A stretch of 64,000 nucleotides of DNA from Tenuifilaceae bacterium CYCD (GCA_036322835.1 AP027304.1:1302001-1366000); one strand, 5' to 3'. Positions 56,086 to 64,000 are shown, numbered from the stretch's first letter. Numbers and translations are program-made. The notes: generated from the letters alone by a model not told the origin.

Positions 56086-56964
56086 ATGGAGAAGCAAGAA
56101 TCTAAAATAAGTAGGCAAAGGCTCAGGAGTTCTTACCTTTCATCGATCATAAGCATATCGTTGGTTTTATTTATGCTGGGAATGCTGGGGATCTTGTTTG
56201 TTAGTGCAAAAAAACTTTCCGACTATGTTAAGGAGAACATAGGCTTCTCAATATACCTAAACGATGGAATTAGCGATGCTGAAGCAAACTATCTCCGTAA
56301 GGTTTTAGATGCCTCTAGTTATGTTAAGCAAACCGAGTATATAAGCAAGGACGATGCCGCCAAATTAATGGAGGAAGAACTTGGCGAGGATTTTATCGAT
56401 TATATAGGCTACAATCCGCTTTCGGCTTACATTGATATGAGACTAAAAGCCGATTATGCCAATACCGATAGCATTGCTAAAATTGAAACCTGGTTAAAGC
56501 AATTCAACCAGATCAAGGAAATCGATTATCAGAGACCCCTGGTTAACTTGGTTAACGAAAATGTTAGACGGGTTAGCTTCATCATTCTGGTTTTCAACTT
56601 ACTCTTACTGTTTATTGCGCTGGTGCTTATCAATAACACTATTCGATTATCGGTATACTCCAAGCGGTTTATTATTAACACCATGAAACTTGTTGGTGCA
56701 ACATGGGGATTTATTCGCAAACCGTTTTTGCTTAAAAGCATACTGCACGGGTTGTACGCATCCATAATTGCCATTGCTATGCTAATTGCATTAATCTATG
56801 GAATAAAAAAAGAAATTGCAGATATCCTTATTATAGTCGAACCAATATACATAATTGCAATATTTGCAGGGATTACTGTTGTTGGCGTATTTATAAATTT
56901 GTTGGCAACATTGTTTGCTGTAAACAAATTCCTTCGCCTGTCAACCGACAATTTATACTACTAA
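56086..56964 (+). CDS. ftsX: cell-division permease FtsX
   Basis: The ATG at 56086 is preferred over a GTG 18 bases upstream. The 292-residue protein has the FtsX layout: a cytoplasmic N-terminus, TM1, a large periplasmic loop (about 45-165) containing YISKDDAAKLMEEELGEDF, then TM2-4 with LLLFIALVLINNTIRLSVYS. With FtsE it acts as an ABC-like mechanotransmitter that activates cell wall hydrolases at the septum. FtsE is not next to it, as is usual in Bacteroidota. It heads the conserved set DUF3098-uppP-truB-queA. Confidence 0.92.
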   Translation: MEKQESKISRQRLRSSYLSSIISISLVLFMLGMLGILFVSAKKLSDYVKENIGFSIYLNDGISDAEANYLRKVLDASSYVKQTEYISKDDAAKLMEEELGEDFIDYIGYNPLSAYIDMRLKADYANTDSIAKIETWLKQFNQIKEIDYQRPLVNLVNENVRRVSFIILVFNLLLLFIALVLINNTIRLSVYSKRFIINTMKLVGATWGFIRKPFLLKSILHGLYASIIAIAMLIALIYGIKKEIADILIIVEPIYIIAIFAGITVVGVFINLLATLFAVNKFLRLSTDNLYY

Positions 56965-56986
56965 AAAAAGAAAACTCGATATAGCT

Positions 56987-57250
56987 ATGGCGAAACAAGA
57001 AAACAAATCAACCGCAACTACTCAAAACGAAGGGAAGTTTGCTCTAGGAAAAGAAAACTACAAACTTCTTCTCATTGGTTTTGGGATAATCGTACTTGGG
57101 TTCATTTTAATGGCTGGAGGAGGATCGAAGGATCCCAATGTATTTAATTACGACATTTTTAGTTTCCGTAGAATAACGCTGGCTCCAGTTGTTGTCCTGT
57201 TTGGATTTGCCTTTGAAATCTACGCGATTATGAAAAAGCCCAAGAAGTAA
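56987..57250 (+). CDS. DUF3098 membrane protein
   Basis: The 87-residue protein has two membrane helices, YKLLLIGFGIIVLGFILMAGG and the segment near LAPVVVLFGFAFEIYAIM, with the DUF3098 loop (GGGSKDPNVFNYDIFSFRR) between them. It is nearly always between ftsX and uppP in Bacteroidota. Function unknown; context suggests the division or cell wall machinery. Confidence 0.9.
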   Translation: MAKQENKSTATTQNEGKFALGKENYKLLLIGFGIIVLGFILMAGGGSKDPNVFNYDIFSFRRITLAPVVVLFGFAFEIYAIMKKPKK

Positions 57251-57271
57251 AAAAGACTAAATACCATTAAA

Positions 57272-58051
57272 ATGTCAATAATAGAAGCAATAATCCTTGG
57301 ATTAATTCAGGGACTAACAGAGTTTTTACCTGTAAGTAGTAGCGGCCATATAGAAATAGGAAAAGCAATACTTGGAGTTGAGGTTAAAGATAGTTTAGAA
57401 TTTACTGTGGCTGTCCATGCTGCAACGGTTTTAAGCACGCTGGTAGTATTCCGTAAGGATATCGTAAATCTTTTTGCTGGTTTCTTTAAATTTAGAATGA
57501 ATGATGAAACAAAATTTGTTCTAAAGATTTTACTTTCAACCATTCCCGTTCTATTCATTGGCCTATTCTTCAAGGATGAAGTTGAAACCTTGTTCGAGGG
57601 AAATTTGCTTATTGTTGGAGCAATGCTTCTTGTTACCGCCATACTACTAACGTTAAGCAAATACTTACAACGGGCAAACACTCGCCCAATCAGCTACCGC
57701 GATTCTTTAATAATTGGCATTGCTCAAGCCATTGCTGTTTTACCTGGACTTAGCCGTTCTGGCTCAACCATATCAACTGGATTAATACTAGGCAATCATC
57801 GTGATGAGGTAGCAAAATTTTCGTTTTTAATGGTAATCATACCCATACTGGGTGCTGCATTTCTGGATGTAGCAAAGGGTGAGTTTGGTACATTCAGCAT
57901 TCAACCTATTATTGCAGGATTTATCGCGGCTTTCGTATCAGGCTATTTGGCCTGCAGTTGGATGGTTAAACTTGTTCGTAAGGGAAACCTTATTTGGTTT
58001 GCAATATACTGTGCCATTATAGGACTTGCAGCAATCATTTTTAGTTTATAA
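57272..58051 (+). CDS. uppP: undecaprenyl-diphosphatase
   Basis: The 259-residue protein has both UppP signatures: GLIQGLTEFLPVSSSGHIEI near the start and LPGLSRSGSTISTGL about residue 158. It has about eight membrane helices. It regenerates the undecaprenyl phosphate lipid carrier for peptidoglycan and glycan synthesis. The stop overlaps the truB start (TAATG), so translation is coupled. Confidence 0.95.
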   Translation: MSIIEAIILGLIQGLTEFLPVSSSGHIEIGKAILGVEVKDSLEFTVAVHAATVLSTLVVFRKDIVNLFAGFFKFRMNDETKFVLKILLSTIPVLFIGLFFKDEVETLFEGNLLIVGAMLLVTAILLTLSKYLQRANTRPISYRDSLIIGIAQAIAVLPGLSRSGSTISTGLILGNHRDEVAKFSFLMVIIPILGAAFLDVAKGEFGTFSIQPIIAGFIAAFVSGYLACSWMVKLVRKGNLIWFAIYCAIIGLAAIIFSL

Positions 58052-58764
58052 TGGAAATAAACAATATAAACACTCTCAAGGAAGGTAGTGTTTTCCTTGT
58101 TGATAAACCTTATACATGGACTTCGTTCAACGTTGTCGGGAAGTTTAAGGTTCTCATCCGTAAAGCAACAAGCGATAAAACTATCAAAGTTGGGCATGCA
58201 GGTACTCTCGATCCATTAGCCACAGGGTTGCTGATAGTTTGTACGGGAAAAGCCACAAAGAAGGTTAATGAGCTGATGGCTCAACAAAAAGAATACCTTG
58301 CCACCATAAAAATTGGAGAAACAACTCCATCTTTCGATTTGGAAACAAACCCCGATAAGCAATACCCAACCGAGCACATTACGAGAGACCTTATTGATGA
58401 AGTTGCAAAAAAATTCATTGGACCACAAAATCAAATTCCTCCGTTATATTCAGCAAAATTTATTGATGGGAAACGTGCGTATGAATTTGCTCGTAAGGGG
58501 GTTGAAATGGAGCTAAAACCCGTTCCTATCGAAATTTATAGCATGGAGGTGCTAAGTTTCGAAATGCCATATCTAGAGTTAAAAATAACCTGTAGCAAAG
58601 GCACCTACATCAGATCCATTGCAAACGATTTTGGGAAATTATTGGAATCGGGAGCGCATTTAACCCAACTCCGAAGAACCGCTAGTGGAGACTTTAAAAT
58701 TGCAGATGCTCTTACCATTGAAGAAATTGAAAATATTTTTTTACCACTTTGTAACCAACCGTAA
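58051..58764 (+). CDS. truB: tRNA pseudouridine(55) synthase
   Basis: The 237-residue protein has the catalytic Asp in VGHAGTLDPLATGLLIV, the KPYTWTSFNVV motif near the N-terminus and the TruB thumb YSAKFIDGKRAYEFARKG. It isomerises U55 in the T-loop of tRNAs. It overlaps uppP by one base. Confidence 0.95.
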   Translation: MEINNINTLKEGSVFLVDKPYTWTSFNVVGKFKVLIRKATSDKTIKVGHAGTLDPLATGLLIVCTGKATKKVNELMAQQKEYLATIKIGETTPSFDLETNPDKQYPTEHITRDLIDEVAKKFIGPQNQIPPLYSAKFIDGKRAYEFARKGVEMELKPVPIEIYSMEVLSFEMPYLELKITCSKGTYIRSIANDFGKLLESGAHLTQLRRTASGDFKIADALTIEEIENIFLPLCNQP

Positions 58765-58804
58765 AATACCACGTATAAGATGGGCAGTCTTTAAAATTAT
58801 ACAC

Positions 58805-58812
58805 TAAATTTG
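58805..58812 (+). promoter_or_regulatory. -7 promoter box for queA
   Basis: TAAATTTG matches TAnnTTTG. It implies a leader of about 90 bases, in which TTCTTC near 58843 and GAAGAA near 58855 can form a weak hairpin. No preQ1-type riboswitch fold was recognised. Confidence 0.4.
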
Positions 58813-58907
58813 CAACCTCTTAATTTTATTTCGATTATAGGCTTCTTCGATGTTGAAGAATAGATTTTATTGTGGTTTTAGAAAGAATACTTAATACTTA
58901 AAATAAA

Positions 58908-59957
58908 ATGAAGCTATCGCAGTACAAGTACAATCTGCCCCAGGAACTTATCGCAAAGTTTCCTGCCGAAAACCGGGATGAATCCAGATTGATGGTGATT
59001 AACAGAAAAACCAAGCAGATTGAACATCGTATTTTTAAGGACATTATCGAATACTTTAGCGAGGACGATGTGCTGGTGTTTAACAACACAAAGGTTTTTC
59101 CTGCTCGCCTTTATGGTAACAAAGAAAAAACTGGTGCTGAAATTGAGGTATTCCTGCTCCGAGAATTAAACCACGAGCAACGCCTTTGGGATGTTCTGGT
59201 TGATCCTGCCCGAAAAATTCGCATTGGTAACAAACTCTATTTTGGTGAGGATGACGTGCTGGTTGCTGAGGTAATCGATAATACCACAAGCCGTGGTAGA
59301 ACTCTGCGCTTTTTATTTGATGGCTCGTACGATGAGTTTAAGGATACTCTATACCGTTTAGGTGAAACACCGCTACCTAAATTTATTCGCAGAGAGGTTG
59401 TTGATGAGGATCGTGAACGCTATCAAACTGTTTATGCTAAACATGAGGGAGCAGTTGCAGCCCCAACCGCAGGCTTACATTTTAGTAAGCAGCTTTTAAA
59501 ACGACTCGAAATTAAAGGGTTGAACTTTGCTGAAATTACGCTTCATGTTGGTTTAGGAAACTTCCGCACGGTTGATGTAGAGGATTTAACTAAGCACAAG
59601 ATGGACTCCGAGCAGATAAATATTCCTACAGATGCTGTTGACACAATAAATTCGGCAAAACAAAACCGAAAAAACATTTGCGCTGTTGGAACAACGGTGC
59701 TACGCACACTCGAAAGCTCTGTAACTACCGATGGTTACCTAAAGCCATACAGCGGCTGGACTAACAAGTTCATTTTTCCACCGTACGATTTTGCAGTACC
59801 CAATATGCTTATCACTAACTTTCATCTTCCTCTTTCAACTTTGCTGATGATGGTTTCCGCTTTTGCCGGTTACGACTTGCTTTTTGATGCATACAAGGTT
59901 GCCATTAAAGAAAAGTACCGTTTTGGCACTTATGGCGATGCCATGCTAATAATATAG
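58908..59957 (+). CDS. queA: tRNA preQ1(34) S-adenosylmethionine ribosyltransferase-isomerase
   Basis: The 349-residue protein has the QueA landmarks [58 protein letters not shown] and [14 protein letters not shown]. It transfers ribose from SAM to preQ1 in tRNA to make epoxyqueuosine. It is the last of the ftsX cluster genes but has its own promoter and terminator. Confidence 0.95.
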   Translation: MKLSQYKYNLPQELIAKFPAENRDESRLMVINRKTKQIEHRIFKDIIEYFSEDDVLVFNNTKVFPARLYGNKEKTGAEIEVFLLRELNHEQRLWDVLVDPARKIRIGNKLYFGEDDVLVAEVIDNTTSRGRTLRFLFDGSYDEFKDTLYRLGETPLPKFIRREVVDEDRERYQTVYAKHEGAVAAPTAGLHFSKQLLKRLEIKGLNFAEITLHVGLGNFRTVDVEDLTKHKMDSEQINIPTDAVDTINSAKQNRKNICAVGTTVLRTLESSVTTDGYLKPYSGWTNKFIFPPYDFAVPNMLITNFHLPLSTLLMMVSAFAGYDLLFDAYKVAIKEKYRFGTYGDAMLII

Positions 59958-59976
59958 TTCTGTTGATATTTAATAT

Positions 59977-60007
59977 AGCCCTGGCCTTTCTTGACCAGGG
60001 CTTTTTA
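59977..60007 (+). terminator. terminator of queA
   Basis: An 8-bp stem (59977-59984 with 59995-60002) is followed by five T. Confidence 0.8.
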
Positions 60008-60194
60008 TTTACCATAAAAATGTTAAAAAAATATTAAAAAGATATAAACTTGATATATAATGAACCTTTCGAGGTCTTAGAATAAATTAAATTATAATAA
60101 AGTATTGAGTATTTAGTTTTTTTATATTTTCACAATTAATTTAAAGAACTTCGAATTTTTAAATAGTAAACCTCATTTTAAATCAATTTTGAAT

Positions 60195-61472
60195 ATGAAA
60201 AAACTTCTACAACTATCAATACTCCTAATGGTAATGCTTATTCCTTTTGGAGTAAACGCACAAATGGACAATTTGGCGAATATGAGCGCAAAGTGGATTC
60301 GTGCTAATGCCCGCAACGCAGCGTTGGATGGAGCCGATGTCGTAAACTACAATCCTGCTGGGCTTGTAAAAATGAGCGACGGAATTCACATCAGCCTAAA
60401 CAATCAAACTCTTTTCCGCAAACCACAGCATTCGTTTACTCTTCAATTTGGCAAAAAGTCCTTTGAACAAGATGGAGCAGACCCGTTCTTACCCGCTCTA
60501 TATGCAGCATATAAAAAGGATAAGTGGGCTGTTTCCAGTGGTGTTTATGTTACCGGTGGTGGAGCTTCTGCGGATTATCCTGATGGCTCTGTTAATACTT
60601 ATTTGTTGGGTTACCTTAACTTACAAACTGTTAATGCAACTTATGGTACAAATTATAGCGTAATTAATGGGTCTCTTAAAGCATCTTCCTACTATATTGC
60701 AGTTCCCGTTAATTTTTCATATTCTATTACAGATAAGTTAGCCTTATCACTTGGTGGTAGGTATATCATTGCAAAAAATCACACCAAAGCAGAACTTAAT
60801 CTTCCTGAGATTGCTAGCAATACTACTATCGATTACAATAAAAATGCAACAGGCTTTGGTGGTATTGTTTGATTAAACTACAGTCCAAACGACAAGTTGA
60901 ATCTAGCCATTCATTATGAAACTAAGGTAAAACTTGAATTTGAAGCCGAAGATAACAAGGGAAATACGGAGTTGGAGCCTGATGGAACAAAATCTGACCG
61001 GGATTTACCCGCAGTTCTATATACTGGTGCATCGTATAAATTCACAGATAAGTTTTCCGCAGCCATAGATTTCAACTATTACTTCCAAAAAGAAGCAGAT
61101 TGGGACAAATTTAGTGATGGAACAGAAAAGTCTGATGCTGCTGGAAATTGCTACCATATTGCATTAGGTGCATACTATCAACTTTTACCTAAACTTCAAC
61201 TCAGCGCGGGTTGCAAGTATATTCATTTCGATTACTCAAACCAGGAACTCTATTACACCCAAATGGGCGTGTACGAATCGGTTAAGTACGATAATTTTAA
61301 CGTAGGCCTTGGGGCTGGATATGATGTAACCGATAACATTCAAATTGACCTTGGTGTTGGACGTACATTCTGGAAGGATAAAACCATTAAATATGGAAGT
61401 AGTGCCGGAGTGCCTGTAGATATAAAGAACTCATCGTACGTATTGGCCTTGGGGCTGGATTTAAAGTTCTAA
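60195..61472 (+). pseudogene. FadL/OMPP1-family outer membrane transport protein, split by an in-frame TGA
   Basis: The ATG at 60195 opens a signal peptide (MKKLLQLSILLMVMLIPFGVNAQ), then AKWIRANARNAALDGADVVNYNPAGL, the N-terminal hatch pattern of FadL/TodX proteins, which carry hydrophobic molecules such as fatty acids across the outer membrane. Codon 226 is TGA (60870-60872). The same frame then runs on without a break (LNYSPNDKLNLAIHYE) to a normal end at 61472 (VLALGLDLKF). The full length, about 424 residues plus the stop, is that of the family. A single base change (GGA or TGG to TGA), a sequencing error, or stop-codon read-through could each explain it. The nearby mobile element edge may be related. 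Confidence 0.75.
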
Positions 61473-61489
61473 AAGAACAAATTTTTCGT

Positions 61490-61524
61490 AAATGGTCTGC
61501 AATCACTTTTTTTGCAGGCCATTT
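61490..61524 (+). terminator. weak hairpin after the FadL-like gene
   Basis: A 12-bp stem with one GU pair (61490-61501 with 61513-61524) has T in the loop but no strong T run after it. It may act as a terminator together with the next palindrome. Confidence 0.4.
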
Positions 61525-61551
61525 AATTTAATTTAAGAAATTAGCAACAAC

Positions 61552-61585
61552 AAAAAGGCCCTGTAAATATTTACAGGGCCTTTTT
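61552..61585. terminator. 34-bp perfect palindrome, bidirectional terminator
   Basis: Each arm is 17 bases (61552-61568 and 61569-61585) with AAAAAGGCCCTG at the start, so it ends in T on both strands. It separates the FadL-like gene from the mobile element region. Confidence 0.75.
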
Positions 61586-61683
61586 GTTGACCTACCAGAT
61601 TCACACTGTTTATTGCTTTTATCATTATCATTCAGTTAATTATGAATTCACTTTTGTCTTGATTGGGAAATTTTTGGGAAATA
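61586..61683. other. possible attachment region of the mobile element
   Basis: Between the terminator palindrome and the repressor gene lies a direct repeat TTGGGAAAT at 61663-61671 and 61674-61682, 11 bases apart. Such small repeats next to an element edge can be integrase arm sites. No integrase gene or second copy of the edge is in the window, so this is inference. Confidence 0.3.
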
Positions 61684-62376
61684 TCATAACACTTTATTTT
61701 GAAGATTTATGAGTCTTGCGGCTTTCAGTTTAGCTAAGAGAATCCTTTGAAAATTGTCAGGTTTTTTTCTGAAGCAATTCACAAACGCTTCAATAGCATC
61801 ATCTATTACATCATGTTCTGTTACTAATTCTTCGTCTATAAGATAATTTATACCATCATCAGTTGTTATATACGAAGAAAACTGTCTTGCCGAAATTTCA
61901 ACTGACTCATCATATTTTTTTATATACTCAGGTTTACTTATTAAATAATCAATACAGATATTTAAACGAGATTCCTTGTCTACAAATACTATTTCAGAAT
62001 CGTTGTTTCTTAAATTATTTGTTCTTTCCTTCCAAAATTTCGAGGTTTCTTCTTTAGGACCTTTATCCCATAATTCAAAAACAGAATGCCCAATAATATC
62101 TATGTTTTCGATAATTACAAGCATAAAATAGTATCTGCAGTCTATAATGACATTCCTTTTAATTAAACCTCTTATTCTTTCGTTAGAACTTTCACCAAAG
62201 AAATAAGTTGGCTTAACCTCTAAAACTTCTGCTATTTTTTCTAAAGCATCAACTTTAAGAGTGTTATTAATAAAGGCAGTGTATAGACCAGAATCTGTCA
62301 TACCAATTTTTTCCCCTATTTTCTTTATAGAGAGTCCTTTTTTCTTGGCCAACTCTTTTATTAATTCATAATCCAT
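61684..62376 (-). CDS. phage-type XRE-family transcriptional repressor
   Basis: The 230-residue protein has an N-terminal helix-turn-helix of the XRE/Cro type: LIKELAKKKGLSIKKIGEKIG, with the recognition helix in MTDSGLYTAFINNTLK (about 27-42). The rest (70-230) is helical, with no peptidase S24 motif, so it is not a LexA-like repressor with self-cleavage. It is divergent from the excisionase-like gene at 62497. The 120-bp region between them holds repeated sites, presumably its operators. Confidence 0.75.
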   Translation of the reverse strand: MDYELIKELAKKKGLSIKKIGEKIGMTDSGLYTAFINNTLKVDALEKIAEVLEVKPTYFFGESSNERIRGLIKRNVIIDCRYYFMLVIIENIDIIGHSVFELWDKGPKEETSKFWKERTNNLRNNDSEIVFVDKESRLNICIDYLISKPEYIKKYDESVEISARQFSSYITTDDGINYLIDEELVTEHDVIDDAIEAFVNCFRKKPDNFQRILLAKLKAARLINLQNKVL

Positions 62377-62400
62377 ACCCTGTTAATAAAATGTTAATTA

Positions 62401-62450
62401 ATATATTTAGTGTAAAACTAAATATATTTAGTTCTTAACTATATATTTGT
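62401..62450. promoter_or_regulatory. operator/promoter region with repeated ATATATTTAGT sites
   Basis: ATATATTTAGT occurs at 62401-62411 and 62422-62432, 21 bases apart (two helix turns). A third close match (ATATATTTGT) is at 62441-62450. An 18-bp perfect palindrome, AACTAAATATATTTAGTT, covers 62416-62433. TATATTTG at 62442-62449 is a -7 box for the plus-strand genes and coincides with the third site, so a protein bound there would block transcription. The XRE protein is the likely binder. Confidence 0.65.
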
Positions 62451-62496
62451 AGTTGTAAATTCTATTTATTGCACTAAGTTACAAAATTTAAACGAT

Positions 62497-62760
62497 ATGG
62501 AAACAAAATTAATCGTAGTGCCTGCAAGTGAAGTTAAGGCAATTATTCTGGAGGCATTGTCCGAAATGGAGAATATTCGGGCAGATAAAGAAAAAGAACG
62601 TAAAGAGCAAGAAACGCTGTTTACAATCAACCAAGTTGCTCGTCGATTAGGGCGAGCACATAACACTATCAAGAAGTTAGTCGCAGAAGGAGTTCTAAAA
62701 ACTACATCTGATGGACTAATCTCAGAAAAATCAATCAATGATTACTTAAGAAACGCTTAA
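62497..62760 (+). CDS. excisionase-like HTH protein
   Basis: The 87-residue protein has an N-terminal charged coiled-coil part (1-40) and a MerR/excisionase-type winged helix-turn-helix (45-87): FTINQVARRLGRAHNTIKKL followed by a wing with SDGLISEKSINDYL. Small proteins of this type control excision or early gene expression of Bacteroidota integrative elements. It is the first gene right of the operator region. The start at ATG 62497 has a suitable upstream A-rich leader. Confidence 0.75.
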   Translation: METKLIVVPASEVKAIILEALSEMENIRADKEKERKEQETLFTINQVARRLGRAHNTIKKLVAEGVLKTTSDGLISEKSINDYLRNA

Positions 62761-62765
62761 ACCAA

Positions 62766-62894
62766 ATGCCTATGAGAAAAAAGCCCTGCGGACAATGGGA
62801 TGCAATTAAAAGCAAAAAAGGATTGCCGCCAGCAATCCTCAAAGAAATAAATAGTATCAAAAGTATTAATAGTCTAATAATTACAAAGATATGA
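62766..62894 (+). CDS. 42-residue small protein, overlapping the next start
   Basis: ATG 62766 to TGA 62894 encodes a basic 42-residue peptide starting MPMRKKPCGQWDAIKSKKGL. Its stop overlaps the ATG at 62891 (ATGA), which implies translational coupling. It lies 5 bases after the excisionase-like gene. A 7-bp hairpin (62820-62826 with 62832-62838) lies inside it. No homology recognised; real gene status is plausible from the coupling only. Confidence 0.45.
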   Translation: MPMRKKPCGQWDAIKSKKGLPPAILKEINSIKSINSLIITKI

Positions 62895-63145
62895 ATATTC
62901 AAGAAAATGAGCAATTAACCCCAGAAAAAGTTTTTGAGGCTGCTCTAAAATCAGAACTCATCACTGATGATGACATGGATAATATAGCCGTTGATCATGT
63001 TCATTATATAGATGAACTTCAAGTACTGGCCAATTCTTTAATGTGTGGCTTAACTAATGATGAAGTTAAAGATCCCATTCCTTACATGAATGTCTATAAT
63101 GATTTTCTAAAGTTCGTCAAATTCAAAATGAATCTAAGCAAATAA
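62891..63145 (+). CDS. small hypothetical protein of the mobile element
   Basis: The 84-residue acidic protein (MNIQENEQLTPEKVFEAAL...) has no recognisable domain; it looks helical, with an Asp/Glu-rich middle. It starts with the ATGA overlap to the preceding small ORF and is followed by a 73-bp region with alternative hairpins before the DUF3987 gene. Unknown function. Confidence 0.55.
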   Translation: MNIQENEQLTPEKVFEAALKSELITDDDMDNIAVDHVHYIDELQVLANSLMCGLTNDEVKDPIPYMNVYNDFLKFVKFKMNLSK

Positions 63146-63148
63146 GTT

Positions 63149-63192
63149 CCCCCTCCCTGTTTTTCCCACCCAACCCGAGGGGGAGTCTCGGG
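63149..63192 (+). promoter_or_regulatory. two mutually exclusive hairpins before the DUF3987 gene
   Basis: CCCCCTC at 63149-63155 can pair with GAGGGGG at 63177-63183. CCCGAG at 63174-63179 can instead pair with CTCGGG at 63187-63192. The two share bases 63177-63179, so only one can form. The GC-rich tract stands out in AT-rich DNA. It may control expression of the gene at 63219; no T run follows, so it is not a simple terminator. Confidence 0.4.
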
Positions 63193-63218
63193 AATTATCT
63201 AGTATTAATTATTTAGCA

Positions 63219-64000
63219 ATGGAATTCAATGATGAACTACAAAACGACATCACCCAAAATATTCAGTTTATAGGAGATGAGATACCTTTAGTTGATCCAT
63301 TCCCCATAAAAGTATTTCCTACTGAGATACAAGAAATTATTATTTCTGCATGTGATGGGCTCAACCTGCCCATTGATTTCTTTGCTGGTTCCATTCTTTT
63401 TGCTGCATCAATAGCGATTGGAAACTCTTTTCAAGTTGAAATTAAACAAGGTTGGAATGAAACCGCTGCATTATGGATTGCTCTTGTTGGTAATTCTGGA
63501 ACAAGTAAGTCACATCCCCTAACTCTTGCGCTCGATCCAGTCTTTAAAAAACAATCATCTGAATTCGACAAGTATCAGCGCTGCTTGACCGAGTACGAAG
63601 AATGGTTGCAAATGCCGAAAGATGAAAGAGAACGTATTGGAAAAACAGGCATGGATAAGCCCACTATAAAAAAATATCTTCTTTCAGACTACACACCTGA
63701 GGCTTTAGTGTTTCATCATCAAAAAAACTTAAGAGGAATGGGTGTTTATAGTGATGAGTTGGCTGGCTGGATTAATAATTTTAATAGGTATAACAAGGGT
63801 AATGAGGAGCAATTTTGGCTTTCCGCATGGAGTGGAAAGCCACTTATTACGGATCGGAGAGGTTCTGGCTCTTTTCATGTCAAAGTGCCATTCATTTCAG
63901 TCGGAGGTACTATACAAACAGCGTTAATCAGAGACCTTGCAAAGGGAAGCAAAGGAAAGAATGGTTTTATTGAACGACTTCTATTTGTATTCCCAGATAA
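63219..64000 (+). CDS. DUF3987 protein, 5' part only
   Basis: An open frame from ATG 63219 to the window edge gives 260 residues. Landmarks of the DUF3987 family: AACDGL-like helix (IISACDGLNLPIDFFAGSIL), a P-loop-like GNSGTSKSHPL (91-98), the Walker B-like YSDELAGWI (about 177) and FISVGGTIQTAL. The P-loop has Ser where the last Gly of the usual Gly-Lys-Ser is expected. These proteins are encoded in Bacteroidota integrative elements and phages and are thought to be helicase/primase-like; ATPase function is not proven here. It continues beyond the window. Confidence 0.75.
   Translation, partial: MEFNDELQNDITQNIQFIGDEIPLVDPFPIKVFPTEIQEIIISACDGLNLPIDFFAGSILFAASIAIGNSFQVEIKQGWNETAALWIALVGNSGTSKSHPLTLALDPVFKKQSSEFDKYQRCLTEYEEWLQMPKDERERIGKTGMDKPTIKKYLLSDYTPEALVFHHQKNLRGMGVYSDELAGWINNFNRYNKGNEEQFWLSAWSGKPLITDRRGSGSFHVKVPFISVGGTIQTALIRDLAKGSKGKNGFIERLLFVFPD

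Noticed and set aside
58813-58907. preQ1 riboswitch before queA
   Set aside because: No preQ1 aptamer features seen; only a weak hairpin is present.
62820-62838. 7-bp hairpin as a terminator
   Set aside because: No T run follows and it lies in a probable coding frame coupled to the next gene.
63742-63927. 61-codon ORF near the right edge
   Set aside because: It is out of frame inside the DUF3987 gene, whose frame continues across it.
1-64000. tRNA, rRNA, CRISPR array, insertion sequence
   Set aside because: No cloverleaf-like segment, rRNA stretch, regular spacer array or transposase frame was found by eye.

Overview
The window looks like a chromosomal segment of an anaerobic member of the Bacteroidota, most likely Bacteroidales or Marinilabiliales. 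The reasons are AT-rich DNA, repeated TAnnTTTG -7 promoter boxes, a type IX secretion (T9SS) C-terminal sorting domain, FISUMP and GEVED domains, DUF2723, DUF3098 and YfhO membrane proteins, two-component-regulator-propeller/Y_Y_Y kinases, and an oxygen-sensitive glycyl radical enzyme. I could not search databases; every family call is from motifs read in the translations.

Layout. 1-65 is the 5' end of a dipeptidase E gene. 133-4738 (minus) holds a TPR protein with a decayed SpoIIE phosphatase domain and an ECF sigma / anti-sigma / beta-barrel operon. 4987-7020 is a collagen-like FISUMP surface protein. 7086-11886 is a divergent signalling pair: a Cache-HAMP-GAF-PAS sensor with no output domain, and a TPR-SpoIIE phosphatase. 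11969-17746 carries a metallophosphoesterase, an EamA transporter, a barrel protein and a propeller/Y_Y_Y histidine kinase. 17787-21323 is a glycyl radical operon (radical SAM activase plus a trans-4-hydroxyproline dehydratase-like enzyme) behind what looks like a leader peptide and transcription attenuator. 21572-25216 is a secreted papain-like protease facing a small secreted protein that resembles the protease's own prodomain.

25374-33362 is mainly housekeeping: typA, yceD-rpmF-plsX-fabH, a CsgG-like protein, pyrH-frr and a barrel protein. 33451-40444 holds an isomerase-fold protein, an envelope-protein plus TPR histidine kinase operon, a TPR protein and an M28 peptidase lipoprotein. 40554-47525 is a surface-glycan region (DUF2723 GT-C, polysaccharide deacetylase, two GT4 enzymes and a GT-A-like protein). 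47595-51804 is signalling: an MCP without a sensor domain, a single-domain response regulator, and a YfiR-type sensor kinase convergent with it. 51952-59957 returns to housekeeping: glyS, a YfhO protein, and ftsX-DUF3098-uppP-truB-queA.

60195-61472 is a FadL-type outer membrane protein gene split by one in-frame TGA. After a 34-bp perfect palindrome, the window ends in the edge of an integrated mobile element (61600-64000): a phage-type XRE repressor, an operator region with repeated sites, an excisionase-like HTH protein, two small ORFs and the 5' part of a DUF3987 gene that runs off the end. No integrase, tRNA, rRNA, CRISPR array or insertion sequence was seen.

Most worth following up: the leader/attenuator before the glycyl radical operon, the prodomain-like protein opposite the protease, the active/decayed SpoIIE pair, the in-frame stop in the FadL gene, and the control region of the mobile element.
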